Positions 34,601 to 47,374 are shown, counted from the stretch's first letter. The stretch: DNA of 64,000 bases from Erysipelotrichales bacterium (GCA_910576855.1 CAJTJP010000008.1:33760-97759), one strand, 5' to 3'. The notes: generated by a model not told the origin, from the letters alone. Numbers and translations are program-made.

Positions 34601-36923
34601 AGATTACTTCATAACGATAGATAACAGTATCAGTACATCGATCGCATGGACGAATGACGGAGTGAATATCGAATACAGTTACAGTGGTGATAATGGGTTA
34701 GATATTCCGCTGCATGTAGAGAAGCCGGGGAATCGAAACTACAACAAGGTAGAAATAGACGGCATGATGCACATCATGGGGCCGAATGAGAATACATTGG
34801 CGATTAATCGACCGGGCAAAATCATTTATGGCGATCATTTCACAATCCGAAGTCTGCAGGATGATTCAAGTAGTATCAATGTAAACTATACGTTTGAGGT
34901 AGATAATACAACGTATATCTCAAATGCGACAGTAACAGGAAACAAGGCGGAATTCGATGCATTGAAGTACAGCGGAAGTACAAATATCCAAATTAAGGTG
35001 ACAAGAACGGCAGACGGAGAAGTACCGCTAAGTAAAACGATAAGTGTACAGGTATTACCGAAACCGATCGAAATCATCATTGATGATAAGGCAAAGCTGA
35101 AGGGAGAACAGAATCCAGCCTTGACGTATCAAGACTTCAAATCACAGCTTGTCACATGGAACGGTGTACAGGATGTCATCGAGGAAAATGATATTAAGCT
35201 GAGTACTACGGCGAAAACAAACAGTAATGCAGGAAGCTATCCGATCAAGGGGGACAGTAACCTATTAAATACAGCTTATCCAAACTACACCTTTACATTC
35301 AAAGAGGGAACACTAAAAGTCAAAGAGGAGAACATACAGGACAACTGGTATCATTTAGAATTAGATGATGGAAACAATACCTTATATACAGGCGGATGGA
35401 CAAATAAGGATGTGAACATCATCAGCGAGCATAATGAGTATATCAATATGTCGTTAGACCAAAGCACATGGAAGCCGAATCAAGTCACGGTGACAAAAGA
35501 AGGAGAAACGAACCAAAGCTTTTGGATGAAAAAGAACAGCGGAGCGATCACGAAAGAGAAACAGGAAATCATCAGAATCGATAAGACAGCTCCAAAGGTA
35601 AAAGGCATCAAGGCCAAGGATACGAACAACACCCTACAAGATATCATCAACAAGCTGACAGGCGGAATCTTCTTTAAGCCGGGAACGGCGTTTGAAATCA
35701 CGACAAGTGACAAAAAGGATGACTTGAAGGTAAGCGGCACAAAGGAAATCGCATACAAGGTATATAAAATCGTAGACGGAGCTGAGGAACCAATCAAGGA
35801 CGGAACACTGGCTGTCACAAATGAAAAGGCAAAGATAACGATCAGTGAAACAGTAGGCAAATACAAAGTATGCGTAATACCGACTGACAACGCCGGCAAC
35901 ACAAATACCGAAAGCTGTCATGAGGTAGCATTAAAGAAAATCGATGTCGATGTAGACAAAGACGGCAAACCTGATTTCAATGATCCTGACGGAGATGGAT
36001 GTCCTGATTTAAACATCAAATGGAAAGACCCAAATGATGAAAGTAAATGGATCGTCATCAACGGGGATAGGAATAATGACGGTATTCCTGACTTAAATAT
36101 TGACAGTGACGGCGATGGCAAGTCAGATTTGAATATCGATACAGATAACGACGGAAAGCCTGATTTGAACCTAGTGATTCTAAAGAAAGCTGATTGGAAA
36201 CCGAATAAATGTGTGAAACAAGACATCGAAAACGGAATATTAGAGGAATACTGTACAGGCACAAGCGTAAAGGCACAAATTAATGTGGATACCGATGGAG
36301 ATGATATCCCTAATATCAACATTGATACAAACGGTGATATGAAGCCTGATTACAATATCGACAAAAATAATGACGGAAGAGCTGAAATTAATCTCGGTCC
36401 TGTATTAACCGAATGGAAACCGAATAAAGATTATAACTCAAATAGCTTCATCTATGACAGCATCACAAAAGATAAAGTGAAACCTGAGTTGAACATCGAT
36501 ACGGACGGAGACGGATATCCGGATCTTAATCTTGATTTGAATGGTGACGGTATCCCTGAGATAAATGTAGATACCGACGGAGATTATATTCCCGATATCA
36601 ATATCGACAGCACCGGAGACGGCAAACCGGATATCAATATCGATACCGATGATGACGGTAGACCTGATGAAAACATCATTGAAATCACAGAATGGAAGCC
36701 TGAAAAAAATATCGCCGGTGATTTCCCATACGATACTATGAGCTTTGATGAACCAAATAATCCAAGCGACAATGATCCATCAGTAAAAGGACAATACAAT
36801 CCTGCGACAAGCATGGGTGGAGCGAATACCGGTGATAATACATGTATATTACTTTATATCGGTATCTGCATCAGTACACTTGGATTCATACTTTATTTGA
36901 CATCCAAACGTAATCGCACCTAA
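31641..36923 (+). CDS. Giant cell-surface protein E, chimaera of A/B-type head and C/D-type stalk
   Basis: A 1760-residue protein. Its signal peptide and head (LNAQSAPAFQLPKGAKVILGKYNGKEVLWDIGN, about 33-65, to LRPFTLIDKTKIMFAVNTSYTD) belong to the A/B type although it lies in the C/D array. The middle and the DxDGDG tail (about 1432-1686, DPDGDGCPDLNIKWKDPND) are C/D type, but internal blocks switch back: KGSTNNNPVTYRIKDGSSN and GEQNPALTYQDF in the MBG-like domain (about 1140-1225) follow A/B. It ends with GGANTGD, a hydrophobic helix and a basic tail. This patchwork points to recombination across the two arrays. GGAAAGGAAGG precedes the ATG, outside cassette 3. Confidence 0.85.
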   Translation: MKRKVIIILMCLLSIVTIGYKFINENLKFVLNAQSAPAFQLPKGAKVILGKYNGKEVLWDIGNDTNDYVLMSSKPLVNDISTYDSSVPITMTAQAIADRENYCLKYDYSSSSSILFCPVAPLKTEIAKINTDITENTIITRSPFLPTLDEISTGGTLGLSLYDRAYKSSVNYWIDGYITSLTYNSGAYTYKYHNAVQQPLNEAANSYGLIDYDTRRPIPGNERIIWCNSTVVMDPVKRALRPFTLIDKTKIMFAVNTSYTDGNWHNYTIDTANLNENNELNPNKLRIQSSLTASLLDIKRNNHSIQKVVKNQSVDLSVNANTGTNAKMSVLLYDDAGTQIQYYKLGSTTQNGMNDYTIDLTGIPIGKYQVAVINEEYDGSSNLPVESSVISDLLPLEIVEPHKITYTKTPQSGASAGKNYEFSKNVNVGQAVGKITVNLQGVMPLTYSVESNGDNTYQNFEIDGLTSGTSSATSLDVKIKSSAPDLVNGGLKAGTYKFCINAKDANGDPAIATSDTKVCTTLTVEKTNTTISFDDTSTTKKSIAAAATAWNETATATPSSGTKITYSVTGGDVSLISINPDTGAITYTGSNTFGKVKIRATVDDDPSTGNDNYNSAFVEKEIVIYREVDGSVTPHANSSDTTIPTFTASDSNISTGGIIGTIHGTLGTPDTIGGSTTTYHYGLKPGVGNASFFSVDPNTGVIKTTANLGVNSYHITVTVSDNWSTKEIPVTINVGMAAAENLKFYENSTSNTVITTKSVKATDTGVTVYATVKGSTNNNPVTYRIKDGSSNVITVNSSSGAITINGVGTVIIVAEKNGAAGQANASAELTFTVTAGAQNFIYTDSAGNELPKTSNKYNAISEVYAPSKTIQLYTAGNPTGSTVTYRLKAGSPTDVISVDSTTGEVTVLNASISPSQIDKVIVEATSHDPTGNYSDKTIELPINITKANQTISFAGITYATSGNGTVTPVINEQDISSNEGGVTVNDTDYFITIDNSISTSIAWTNDGVNIEYSYSGDNGLDIPLHVEKPGNRNYNKVEIDGMMHIMGPNENTLAINRPGKIIYGDHFTIRSLQDDSSSINVNYTFEVDNTTYISNATVTGNKAEFDALKYSGSTNIQIKVTRTADGEVPLSKTISVQVLPKPIEIIIDDKAKLKGEQNPALTYQDFKSQLVTWNGVQDVIEENDIKLSTTAKTNSNAGSYPIKGDSNLLNTAYPNYTFTFKEGTLKVKEENIQDNWYHLELDDGNNTLYTGGWTNKDVNIISEHNEYINMSLDQSTWKPNQVTVTKEGETNQSFWMKKNSGAITKEKQEIIRIDKTAPKVKGIKAKDTNNTLQDIINKLTGGIFFKPGTAFEITTSDKKDDLKVSGTKEIAYKVYKIVDGAEEPIKDGTLAVTNEKAKITISETVGKYKVCVIPTDNAGNTNTESCHEVALKKIDVDVDKDGKPDFNDPDGDGCPDLNIKWKDPNDESKWIVINGDRNNDGIPDLNIDSDGDGKSDLNIDTDNDGKPDLNLVILKKADWKPNKCVKQDIENGILEEYCTGTSVKAQINVDTDGDDIPNINIDTNGDMKPDYNIDKNNDGRAEINLGPVLTEWKPNKDYNSNSFIYDSITKDKVKPELNIDTDGDGYPDLNLDLNGDGIPEINVDTDGDYIPDINIDSTGDGKPDINIDTDDDGRPDENIIEITEWKPEKNIAGDFPYDTMSFDEPNNPSDNDPSVKGQYNPATSMGGANTGDNTCILLYIGICISTLGFILYLTSKRNRT

Positions 36924-36950
36924 CTTATATCACAGTAATAAATAACCGAC

Positions 36951-36994
36951 GGATTCCTTGCATGCCTTTACTACAGGTATCGGGAATCCTTTTC
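36951..36994 (+). terminator. Terminator of surface array 2
   Basis: GGATTCC (36951-36957) pairs with GGAATCC (36983-36989), with further inner pairing, followed by TTTTC. Confidence 0.65.
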
Positions 36995-37049
36995 TATTCT
37001 CACACATCAAGCATGTCCGTAAAATATTATGATAATTCATGAAAAACAC

Positions 37050-37078
37050 TTGTATGAAAAACTTCACTATGTTAAAAT
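37050..37078 (+). promoter_or_regulatory. Promoter of the pyr operon
   Basis: TTGTAT (37050-37055), a 17-base spacer and TAAAAT (37073-37078), followed by a leader of about 120 bases before pyrB. Confidence 0.65.
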
Positions 37079-37085
37079 AATAGAT

Positions 37086-37180
37086 GAAAAAGGTGTCCTT
37101 TAAATTGATCCAGAGAGATCATCAAGGCGAAATAACAGTAACATAACAAGGCCCTTTTGTGTATTCAGGGTTCTTTTTTT
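37086..37180 (+). promoter_or_regulatory. PyrR-type attenuator leader
   Basis: GATCCAGAGAGATC (37107-37120) matches the PyrR-binding loop consensus (UCCAGAGAG in a stem). It is followed by a terminator, GGCCCT (37150-37155) against AGGGTT (37167-37172) with a T-rich tail to 37180. In Bacillus, PyrR with UMP or UTP stabilises the binding hairpin so that the terminator forms. No pyrR gene is in the window, so the protein would come from elsewhere. Confidence 0.7.
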
Positions 37181-37205
37181 AAGAACATGAATGAGGAGGC
37201 AGTTT

Positions 37206-38108
37206 ATGAAAAAGGATTTATTGAGAATTCAAGATTTAACCAAAACTGAACTGCTCGGCATTTTAGACGATGCACAAGCTTTTGCGTCTGATTATCAAGA
37301 TTGGCAATTTCCGGAAAGGAAACTGATTGCTAATCTTTTTTTTGAGCCGAGCACAAGAACGCACTATTCCTTTGCGAGTGCTGAGCATCAGCTGAATTGC
37401 AGAGTGGAAAACTTTACCGCAGCGGGAAGCAGTGTGGAAAAAGGCGAAAGCTTATACGATACGGTGAAAACATTTGAAAGCATCGGTTTTGATGCGGTAG
37501 TGATCCGACATAAGCAGGATGAATATTTTAAAGAATTAAAAAACATTAAAATTCCGATTTTAAATGCGGGGGACGGGAAAGGCAATCATCCGACACAGTG
37601 TTTGCTTGATTTGCTCACCATTCGACAGGAATTCGGACGCTTTGAGGGAATCAAGCTAGCTGTGATCGGTGATGTATTACACAGCCGCGTTGCTCATTCA
37701 ATCAAGGAAGCGATGTTGATTCTCGGCGGAGAAACACGCTTCGGCGGACCGCTTGAATGGATGGATGATCCCTCACAATGTGCGAGCGTTGATGAGCTTG
37801 TCTCATGGGGTGATGTAGTAATGATGCTTCGCGTCCAGCATGAGCGGCACGGTGAGAAAATGAAAATGAGTGAAGCGGAATATTTGGAAGCATACGGTTT
37901 AACGAAAAAACGCTGTGCTATGATGAAGCCTCATGCGATAATTATGCATCCGGCTCCGGTCAATCGCGGTGTGGAAATCGACAGTGATTTAGTGGAATGC
38001 GAGAAAAGCCGTATCTTTAAACAGATGGAAAACGGCGTGCTTGTACGCAAAGCGGTCTTAAAAAGAGCGTTTGGCTACAGCTTTCATGAAGGGGGCAAAG
38101 CATCATGA
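37206..38108 (+). CDS. pyrB: Aspartate carbamoyltransferase catalytic chain
   Basis: Condenses carbamoyl phosphate with aspartate in UMP synthesis. The 300-residue length is standard. Motifs: [12 protein letters not shown] (about 43-54, carbamoyl phosphate loop), the KGESLYDT loop (about 79-86), the HPTQCLLDL block (about 125) and [11 protein letters not shown] near the C-terminus. The start at 37206 has GGAGG 8 bases upstream; an in-frame ATG at 37191 overlaps that site and is rejected. It is the first gene of the pyr operon, overlapping pyrC by 4 bases. No pyrI regulatory chain is present. Confidence 0.95.
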   Translation: MKKDLLRIQDLTKTELLGILDDAQAFASDYQDWQFPERKLIANLFFEPSTRTHYSFASAEHQLNCRVENFTAAGSSVEKGESLYDTVKTFESIGFDAVVIRHKQDEYFKELKNIKIPILNAGDGKGNHPTQCLLDLLTIRQEFGRFEGIKLAVIGDVLHSRVAHSIKEAMLILGGETRFGGPLEWMDDPSQCASVDELVSWGDVVMMLRVQHERHGEKMKMSEAEYLEAYGLTKKRCAMMKPHAIIMHPAPVNRGVEIDSDLVECEKSRIFKQMENGVLVRKAVLKRAFGYSFHEGGKAS

Positions 38109-39385
38109 AAACACTGATAAAAAACGCAATGATCTGCGTAAGTGACAATACATGTGTACCGCAGGATATTTTATTCGATGAAAATGAAATACTGGCGCTT
38201 GATGAACATATTGAAGCAACAGCCGATGAAATCATCGATGCGCAAGGCAAGCTGCTGATGAGTGGATTGATTGATGTTCATGTCCATTTGCGTGAACCGG
38301 GATTTGAACAAAAAGAAACGATTGCGACCGGTACGATGGCAGCGGCACACGGTGGGTTTACGACAATTATGGCAATGCCGAATGTCTCACCGGTGCCCGA
38401 CAGTGTGAGCATCATGCAGAATTATCAAAAATATATCAATGAACGTGCGCATGTGCGTGTTTACCCGTATGCATCGATCACAAAAGATGAGAAAGGCAGT
38501 GAAGTTGTTGATTTCAAAGCCTTGAAGCAGCTCGGTATTCACGCCTTCAGCGATGACGGTGTCGGAGTTGCGAATGATGAAGTGATGAGAGAAGCGATGA
38601 AAGCGAGCGCGGAAGAGGATATTCTGATTGTGGCACATACCGAGGATATGAACTATCGCAAAGCGAAGGCATGTATTCATGAAGGAATTCAAAGTGAAAA
38701 GCTTCAAGTCATCGGCATTCCCTCAGCATGCGAATATGAACAGGTAAAGCGTGATTTACAATTAGTTGAGGAAACAAATGCGCACTATCATATTTGTCAT
38801 ATGAGTACAAAGGAAAGCGTCGCATATTTAAAAGAAGCTAAACGCAAAGGACTGGATGTGAGCGGTGAGGTAACCGTACATCATTTATTGTTAAATGAGC
38901 TTGATGTGAAAAACGATGCGAATTATAAAATGAATCCGCCGTTACGCAGTATATCGGATCAGGAAGCGCTGTTAGAAGGATTAAAAAGCGGGGTTATTGA
39001 TTTGATAGCGAACGACCATGCACCTCATACGGCAGCGGAAAAGGCAAAAGGACTTGTCGATGCGCCCTTCGGCATTGTTTCACTGGAAACAGCATTTCCT
39101 TTATTATATACGTATTTGGTAAAGCAGGGAAAGCTGACACTGCAGAAGCTGTTGGAATGCATGAGCAGTAATCCGGCAAAGCGCTTCGGTATGGATAAAA
39201 TGGGACAGCTTAAGGTTGGATATATTCCGGATCTTGTTTTAGTTGATTTATCTGAGCAACAGAAAATCAATCCCGATCAATTTTATTCCAAAGGAAAAAA
39301 TACACCGTTTTGTGACTGGAAAATCAGCGGTATTATAAAAAAGACATTTGTGCAAGGGAAGCTTGTATATGAGGAGGAACGATAA
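38105..39385 (+). CDS. pyrC: Dihydroorotase
   Basis: Cyclises carbamoyl aspartate to dihydroorotate. A type I dihydroorotase of 426 residues: zinc site [10 protein letters not shown] (about 58-67), the FTTIMAMPN strand, histidines in IVAHTEDM and YHICHMST, and NDHAPHT (about 303-309), which carries the catalytic Asp. ATGA overlap with pyrB indicates translational coupling, and the stop abuts the start of carA. Confidence 0.95.
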   Translation: MKTLIKNAMICVSDNTCVPQDILFDENEILALDEHIEATADEIIDAQGKLLMSGLIDVHVHLREPGFEQKETIATGTMAAAHGGFTTIMAMPNVSPVPDSVSIMQNYQKYINERAHVRVYPYASITKDEKGSEVVDFKALKQLGIHAFSDDGVGVANDEVMREAMKASAEEDILIVAHTEDMNYRKAKACIHEGIQSEKLQVIGIPSACEYEQVKRDLQLVEETNAHYHICHMSTKESVAYLKEAKRKGLDVSGEVTVHHLLLNELDVKNDANYKMNPPLRSISDQEALLEGLKSGVIDLIANDHAPHTAAEKAKGLVDAPFGIVSLETAFPLLYTYLVKQGKLTLQKLLECMSSNPAKRFGMDKMGQLKVGYIPDLVLVDLSEQQKINPDQFYSKGKNTPFCDWKISGIIKKTFVQGKLVYEEER

Positions 39386-40465
39386 ATGAAAGAGCGCTTA
39401 TTGATTTTAGAGGATGGCTGCGTATATCATGGCTTGGGTTTCGGATATGATCAATTTCGAATCGGTGAATTGGTTTTTAATACCGGCATGAGCGGATATC
39501 AGGAGGTCTTATCGGACTTATCCTATTGCGGACAAATTGTTATGATGACCTATCCCTTGATTGGAAATTACGGTATTAACCGTGATGATTTTGAAAGCTT
39601 GGATCCTGCGGTATTTGGCTTTGTCGTTAAGGAAGCATGCGATACTCCAAACAATTTTCGCAGCGATATGAGCTTGGATGAATATTTAAAGCTAAAGAAA
39701 ATTCCCGGTTTATGCCATGTAGATACTCGTGCGATTACTAAAAAACTGAGATCAACCGGTACGATGCGAGCGGTTATGGCCGATTCGGGTTGTGATGTTG
39801 AGAAGATTGTGAAACAGTTGAAGGAAAGTGATTATTTACATGATCAGGTGAAGCGTGTTTCTGCTTTAAAACCGTTTCCGATTCCGGCTCGCGGGAAAAA
39901 GGTTGTTTTAATGGATTTCGGAGCAAAACACGGCATTATTCGTGAGCTGTCTAAGCGGCATTGTGATTTGATTGTCGTACCATATAATACAACGGCCGAA
40001 GAAATCATTGCACTTCATCCTGACGGTGTTATGCTCAGTAATGGACCGGGGGACCCCAAGGACATGAGGGAAGCAATCATTGAGATTAAAAAGCTGATTG
40101 AGCATGGTATGGTTATATTCGGTATATGTTTAGGACATCAATTAATATCATTAGCCTGCGGTGCAGACACGATAAAGCTGAAATTCGGACATCGAGGCTG
40201 CAATCATCCTGTTGTCGATTTAGAAAGCGGAAAGGTTAGCATCACCTCACAGAATCATGGTTTTGCGGTTTCAGAGGAAAGCCTTGTACATACGGATTTG
40301 ATAATGACCCACCGGGCGCTGAATGATAAAAGTGTGGAGGGCGTCAAGCATACAAAGTATCCCGTGTTTGCTGTCCAGTATCATCCGGAAGCAGCACCGG
40401 GACCGGAGGATGCTAATTCCTTGTTTGATGAATTTATGGATTTGATGGAAAGTGAGAAACGATAA
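39386..40465 (+). CDS. carA: Carbamoyl-phosphate synthase, small (glutaminase) subunit
   Basis: Supplies ammonia from glutamine to CarB. The 359-residue protein has the CarA N-terminal domain ([23 protein letters not shown]) and a C-terminal class I amidotransferase domain with the nucleophile elbow GICLGHQ (Cys at about residue 247) and the HPEA motif (about 333) completing the triad. GGAGGAACGATAA precedes the ATG, directly after the pyrC stop. Placement inside the pyr operon shows that this copy serves pyrimidine synthesis. Confidence 0.95.
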   Translation: MKERLLILEDGCVYHGLGFGYDQFRIGELVFNTGMSGYQEVLSDLSYCGQIVMMTYPLIGNYGINRDDFESLDPAVFGFVVKEACDTPNNFRSDMSLDEYLKLKKIPGLCHVDTRAITKKLRSTGTMRAVMADSGCDVEKIVKQLKESDYLHDQVKRVSALKPFPIPARGKKVVLMDFGAKHGIIRELSKRHCDLIVVPYNTTAEEIIALHPDGVMLSNGPGDPKDMREAIIEIKKLIEHGMVIFGICLGHQLISLACGADTIKLKFGHRGCNHPVVDLESGKVSITSQNHGFAVSEESLVHTDLIMTHRALNDKSVEGVKHTKYPVFAVQYHPEAAPGPEDANSLFDEFMDLMESEKR

Positions 40466-40466
40466 T

Positions 40467-43400
40467 ATGGCAAAGCGTACAGACATTAAAAAAATACTGG
40501 TGATTGGCTCCGGACCGATCGTTATCGGTCAGGCAGCGGAATTTGACTATGCCGGTTCTCAAGCATGTCAGGCCTTGCGTGAAGAGGGCTATGAGGTTAT
40601 ATTGATTAATTCCAATCCGGCAACGATTATGACTGATACAGCGATAGCCGATCGTGTTTATATCGAGCCTTTGACATTGGATTTTGCGAGTCGAATCATA
40701 TACAAAGAAAGACCGGATGCAGTTCTCGGATCATTGGGCGGACAAACCGGATTGAATTTAGTTGTTGAATTGGCAAACAGCGGTATTTTAACTGAATATA
40801 ATGTTGAAATTCTAGGAACGGATCTGCAGGCAATTAATCGTGCTGAAGATCGAGAGCTGTTTAGGGAATTGATGATGGAAATTAATGAGCCGGTACCCGA
40901 AAGCAACATTGTGCATACAGTTGATGAGGCAGTCAGTTTTGCGAATAAAATCGGTTATCCGCTTGTTGTCCGTCCTGCATACACACTGGGGGGGACAGGC
41001 GGCGGCTTTGCGAATAATGAAGAGGAACTGCGGATCATCGCTGAAAGCGGGTTAAAGCTTTCACCGGTGCATCAATGCTTGATTGAACAAAGTATTGCCG
41101 GTTTTAAAGAAATCGAATATGAGGTAATGCGAGATAATAATGATAATGCAATTGTTGTATGTAATATGGAAAACATTGATCCCGTCGGTATACATACAGG
41201 AGATTCTGCTGTTGTGGCTCCGGTACAGACTTTGTCCGATCGAGAACATCAAATGCTTCGTAACGCAAGCTTGAAAATTATTCGCGCTTTAAAAATATGC
41301 GGCGGATGCAATGTACAGTTGGCATTGGATCCCCAATCCTTCCGTTATTACGTAATTGAAGTAAATCCTCGTGTATCACGCTCATCGGCACTGGCTTCCA
41401 AGGCAACCGGTTATCCGATCGCAAAATTGGCGGCAAAAATAGCTGTTGGTATGACCTTGGATGAAATGTTGAATCCAATCACTAAGACAAGTTACGCTTG
41501 CTTTGAGCCGGCACTGGATTATATCGTTACCAAGCTGGCTCGCTTTCCCTTTGATAAATTCGTTCATGCCGATCGTTCTTTAGGAACACAGATGAAGGCA
41601 ACCGGAGAGGTTATGTCAATTGGTCGCAGCTTTGAGGAAAGCTTTTTAAAGGCAGTGCGTTCCTTAGAAATGAAATGCGATCATTTGGAAAACAGCGAGA
41701 TTGCTGCAGACAGTGATGAGGTATTATGGGAAAAACTGAAACATCAAGATGATTTACGCTTATTTGTAACAGCAGAATTACTCAGACGAAAGGCATCTGT
41801 TGATCAAATTCATGAGCTTACGAAAATAGATCACTTTTTCTTACATAAATTTGAACATATCATTGCGTTAGAACAGCTGATGTTAAATAATCCTAGGGAT
41901 TTAAACACTCTGGCAATGCTGAAGGAAAACGGCTTTGCGGATTCCTACATCGCTCGAAAATGGTCAATGGAAGAGGATGATTTATATGCGCAAAGAAAGC
42001 AAAACGGGATTATGCCGGTTTATAAAACGGTAGATACATGTGCCGCTGAATTTGTCAGCGCTACACCGTATTTCTATTCTACTTATGAGAGTGAAAATGA
42101 GTCGGTCAGAAGTAATCGTCGAAAAATTATCGTCTTGGGTTCCGGTCCGATTCGAATCGGTCAAGGTGTGGAATTTGATTATGCGACCGTTCATTGTGTG
42201 ATGACTTTAAGAGAACAAGGCTATGAAGCAATCGTAATCAACAATAATCCGGAAACAGTTTCTACTGATTTCTCAATTTCTGATAAGCTGTATTTTGAAC
42301 CGCTGACGATTGAGGATGTCATGCATGTTGTCGATTTGGAACAGCCTCTTGGGGTTATTGTGCAATTTGGCGGTCAAACAGCGATTAATTTAGCCGACGC
42401 ACTTGTAAAAAGAGGTGTTAAAATTCTCGGCACTTCTTTAGCGAATATTGATCTGGCAGAGGACCGTCATGAATTTGAAGCTATGTTAAGAAAGCTTCAA
42501 ATTCCGCAGCCGCAGGGTGAAACAGCAATTGAAATTGAGGAAGCTGTAGCAATCGCAAATCGTATTTCCTATCCGGTTTTAGTACGTCCTTCCTATGTGC
42601 TCGGCGGACGAGCAATGGAGATTGTTCATAATGATGATGACTTGCGGATTTATATGGCAACGGCAGTTAAGGAAATCTCTCATGACGCACCGATTCTGGT
42701 TGATAAATATATTGTAGGCAAGGAGGTGGAAATCGATGCTGTAGCTGATGGAGAACATGTATTTATTCCCGGTATTATGGAGCACATAGAGCGCGCAGGC
42801 GTCCATAGCGGCGACAGTATTTCCGTTTATCCGGCTCCGACGATTTCACAAAAGGTGAAGGATACGATAATTGATTATACGATCAGAATCGGTAAGGGGT
42901 TTCAGTTTATCGGATTGTTTAATATTCAGTTTATCGTCGATAAGGAAGAAAATGTTTATGTATTAGAGGTAAATCCAAGATCCTCACGAACTGTTCCGTT
43001 TTTAAGTAAAATTACCGGTATCGCAATGTCACATGTAGCTACACGCTGTATTTTAAAAGAGAGCTTAGCAGAACAGGGTTATCAAGAGGTAATTCATCCG
43101 GAAGGAAATCGTACCTTTGTAAAGGCTCCGGTATTTTCCTTTGCGAAGCTGCGCAGTGTAGATACAGCTTTGGGACCGGAAATGAAATCAACCGGGGAGG
43201 CTCTCGGCAGTGATGTTACTTTGGAAAAGGCCTTATATAAGGCATTATTGGCAAGCGGGGTCAAGGTGCCGGATCGTGGTAATGTGCTGATGACGATTGC
43301 CGATGAGGATAAGGAAGAAGCTCTTTCCATCGCTCGACGCTTCTATAATTGCGGATACGGTATTTATGCGACAAGCGGAACGGCGAAATATTTAAGCGCC

Positions 43401-43669
43401 CACGGAATTGAAGTACATGACGCGATTAAAATCAATGAAAATGCAGATAAGAACGTCCTGCATCTGATTCGTATGGGCAGAGTAAATCTTGTGATTAATA
43501 CAATGAGTCAAAATAAGAGTGTATCAAAGGACGGCTTCTTAATTCGTCGTACTGCGGCAGAAAATAATATCAGCTGCTTTACCTCATTAGATACCGCCAA
43601 GGCGATGATCAGAGTCGTTGAATCATTAAGTTTTACTACAATCTCAATGAATGAACTGGAGGCAGTCTA

Positions 43670-43670
<1 letters not shown>
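40467..43670 (+). CDS. carB: Carbamoyl-phosphate synthase, large subunit
   Basis: Makes carbamoyl phosphate from bicarbonate, ammonia and two ATP. 1067 residues with the tandem architecture: the first half begins [20 protein letters not shown] and the second [19 protein letters not shown] (about 553 onward), each with an ATP-grasp domain, plus a C-terminal MGS-like allosteric domain ([21 protein letters not shown], about 950-970). The ATG at 40467 lies one base after the carA stop; a GTG at 40452 inside carA is less likely. The stop overlaps the pyrK start by one base. Confidence 0.96.
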
Positions 43671-46030
<2,360 letters not shown>

Positions 46031-46031
46031 G

Positions 46032-46670
46032 ATGAGTACAGAAAGAGCAGTAGCAGCAAATCTATTAGATATTCAAGCAGTCTTTTTACGCCCTGAGGAA
46101 CCGTTCACATGGGCAAGCGGAATTAAGAGTCCGATTTATTGCGATAATCGATTGGTGCTTTCCTTTCCTGAAAAAAGAAGCGTTGTGGTGGACGGCTTTG
46201 TCAAACTGATTCAGGAAACATATCCGGACGCAGATTGCTTAATGGGTACGGCTACAGCCGGAATTCCATGGGCGGCAATGACAGCGGAAAAAATGAATCT
46301 GCCGATGGGGTATGTGCGTTCTTCTAATAAGACACACGGCAAGGAAAATAAGATCGAGGGGAAAATCGCAGCGGGTGATAAAGTAGTCATCGTTGAGGAT
46401 TTGATCTCTACCGGCGGTTCGGTACAGGGTGTTGTGGAAGCACTGCGTGATGCAGGTGCGGTTGTATTAGGTGTCGTTGCCATCTTTACGTATGAGCTGC
46501 CGAAGGCAACCAAAACCTTTGCGGATCTGAATACACCGTTTGCGACCTTATCCAACTACAGCGAATTAATTCAAGTAGCGTTGGAAAAATCCTATATCAA
46601 GGAAGCGGATTTAGCGAAACTGAACGCTTGGAAACAGGATCCGAACGACGAAACTTGGATGCAGAAATAA
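46032..46670 (+). CDS. pyrE: Orotate phosphoribosyltransferase
   Basis: Joins orotate and PRPP to form OMP. 212 residues: FTWASGIKSPIYCDNR (about 24-39), the catalytic loop region HGKENKIEG (about 103-111) and the PRPP motif VVIVEDLISTGGS (about 117-129). The ATG at 46032 lies one base after the pyrF stop, with GGAGGG-like pairing inside pyrF; the longer open frame from 45879 is an overlap artefact. Last gene of the operon, before a terminator. Confidence 0.95.
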   Translation: MSTERAVAANLLDIQAVFLRPEEPFTWASGIKSPIYCDNRLVLSFPEKRSVVVDGFVKLIQETYPDADCLMGTATAGIPWAAMTAEKMNLPMGYVRSSNKTHGKENKIEGKIAAGDKVVIVEDLISTGGSVQGVVEALRDAGAVVLGVVAIFTYELPKATKTFADLNTPFATLSNYSELIQVALEKSYIKEADLAKLNAWKQDPNDETWMQK

Positions 46671-46682
46671 ATAAACAAAGAA

Positions 46683-46720
46683 AAGCCAAGACAGCGTGAT
46701 TGCCGTTTTGGCTTATTTTC
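46683..46720 (+). terminator. Terminator of the pyr operon
   Basis: AAGCCAAGACAGC pairs with GCCGTTTTGGCTT (small mismatches), followed by ATTTTCTT. It may also serve the convergent gene at 46721. Confidence 0.75.
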
Positions 46721-47179
46721 TTACGGTATTACAATTTCTAATTCACTGTGCCATTGAATGGTGTCGTCATGGAGCTGTTTTTCTTTATCATCGATAAACC
46801 GCTTTTTTAATACTATTTCCGCACCCGCACCCTTCTCAATCTGAAAGGTAAATTGTTGTGCATATTTTGATTCACCGTCAATATTCTTTGATAGCTTTCT
46901 TGTGATTTTTTCTTCCTTTACAAGCTTGAGCGAATCACTGTAGGAAAAGGGAACCCATGAGTAACCGACGGCTCCTTCCGGGATACAGATCACAATTTTA
47001 TCATCGAATTGATCCTTGGTTAATTCGATTTTTTGATAATCGCTGTGATTAGATGTATATTCTGTATCATTGATGATTATCGTATCAATGTCGATCTTCA
47101 TCGTTGAGGAACAAGCACATAAAGTAAATACGGCAATAAGCAGTAACAGGCTTTTTCGCAAGGAAACAAGTTTTTGCAT
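46721..47179 (-). CDS. Small lipoprotein with chagasin-like features
   Basis: A 152-residue exported protein: a basic N-terminus, hydrophobic stretch LLLLIAVF and lipobox LCAC (Cys about 23), so it should be lipid-anchored on the outer face of the membrane. The mature part shows GAVGYSWVPF where chagasin-type (I42) protease inhibitors have NPTTGYxW, and FQIEKGAGAEIVLKKRF where they have a GxG loop followed by a beta strand. This suggests a cysteine-protease inhibitor fold, but the third (RPW) loop is not clear. ATG at 47179 is chosen because AAGGAG lies 9 bases before it. Stands alone, convergent to pyrE. Confidence 0.55.
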   Translation of the reverse strand: MQKLVSLRKSLLLLIAVFTLCACSSTMKIDIDTIIINDTEYTSNHSDYQKIELTKDQFDDKIVICIPEGAVGYSWVPFSYSDSLKLVKEEKITRKLSKNIDGESKYAQQFTFQIEKGAGAEIVLKKRFIDDKEKQLHDDTIQWHSELEIVIP

Positions 47180-47374
47180 GGGTAACATCTCCTTTTTTAC
47201 AAGATTCTTTATTGAGTTACTTTATTTTAACATACTTTTTTTCATTATGAAACCCTGCACTTATCTTTGACAGCGTTATCGGTAAAGTTTTTCCTTTGAA
47301 TATGCCTATTATTTCTAAGTGATTTTTTGTATAATAGAAACAGAATGAATCATTGAAATAAAGGAAGTGATTAT

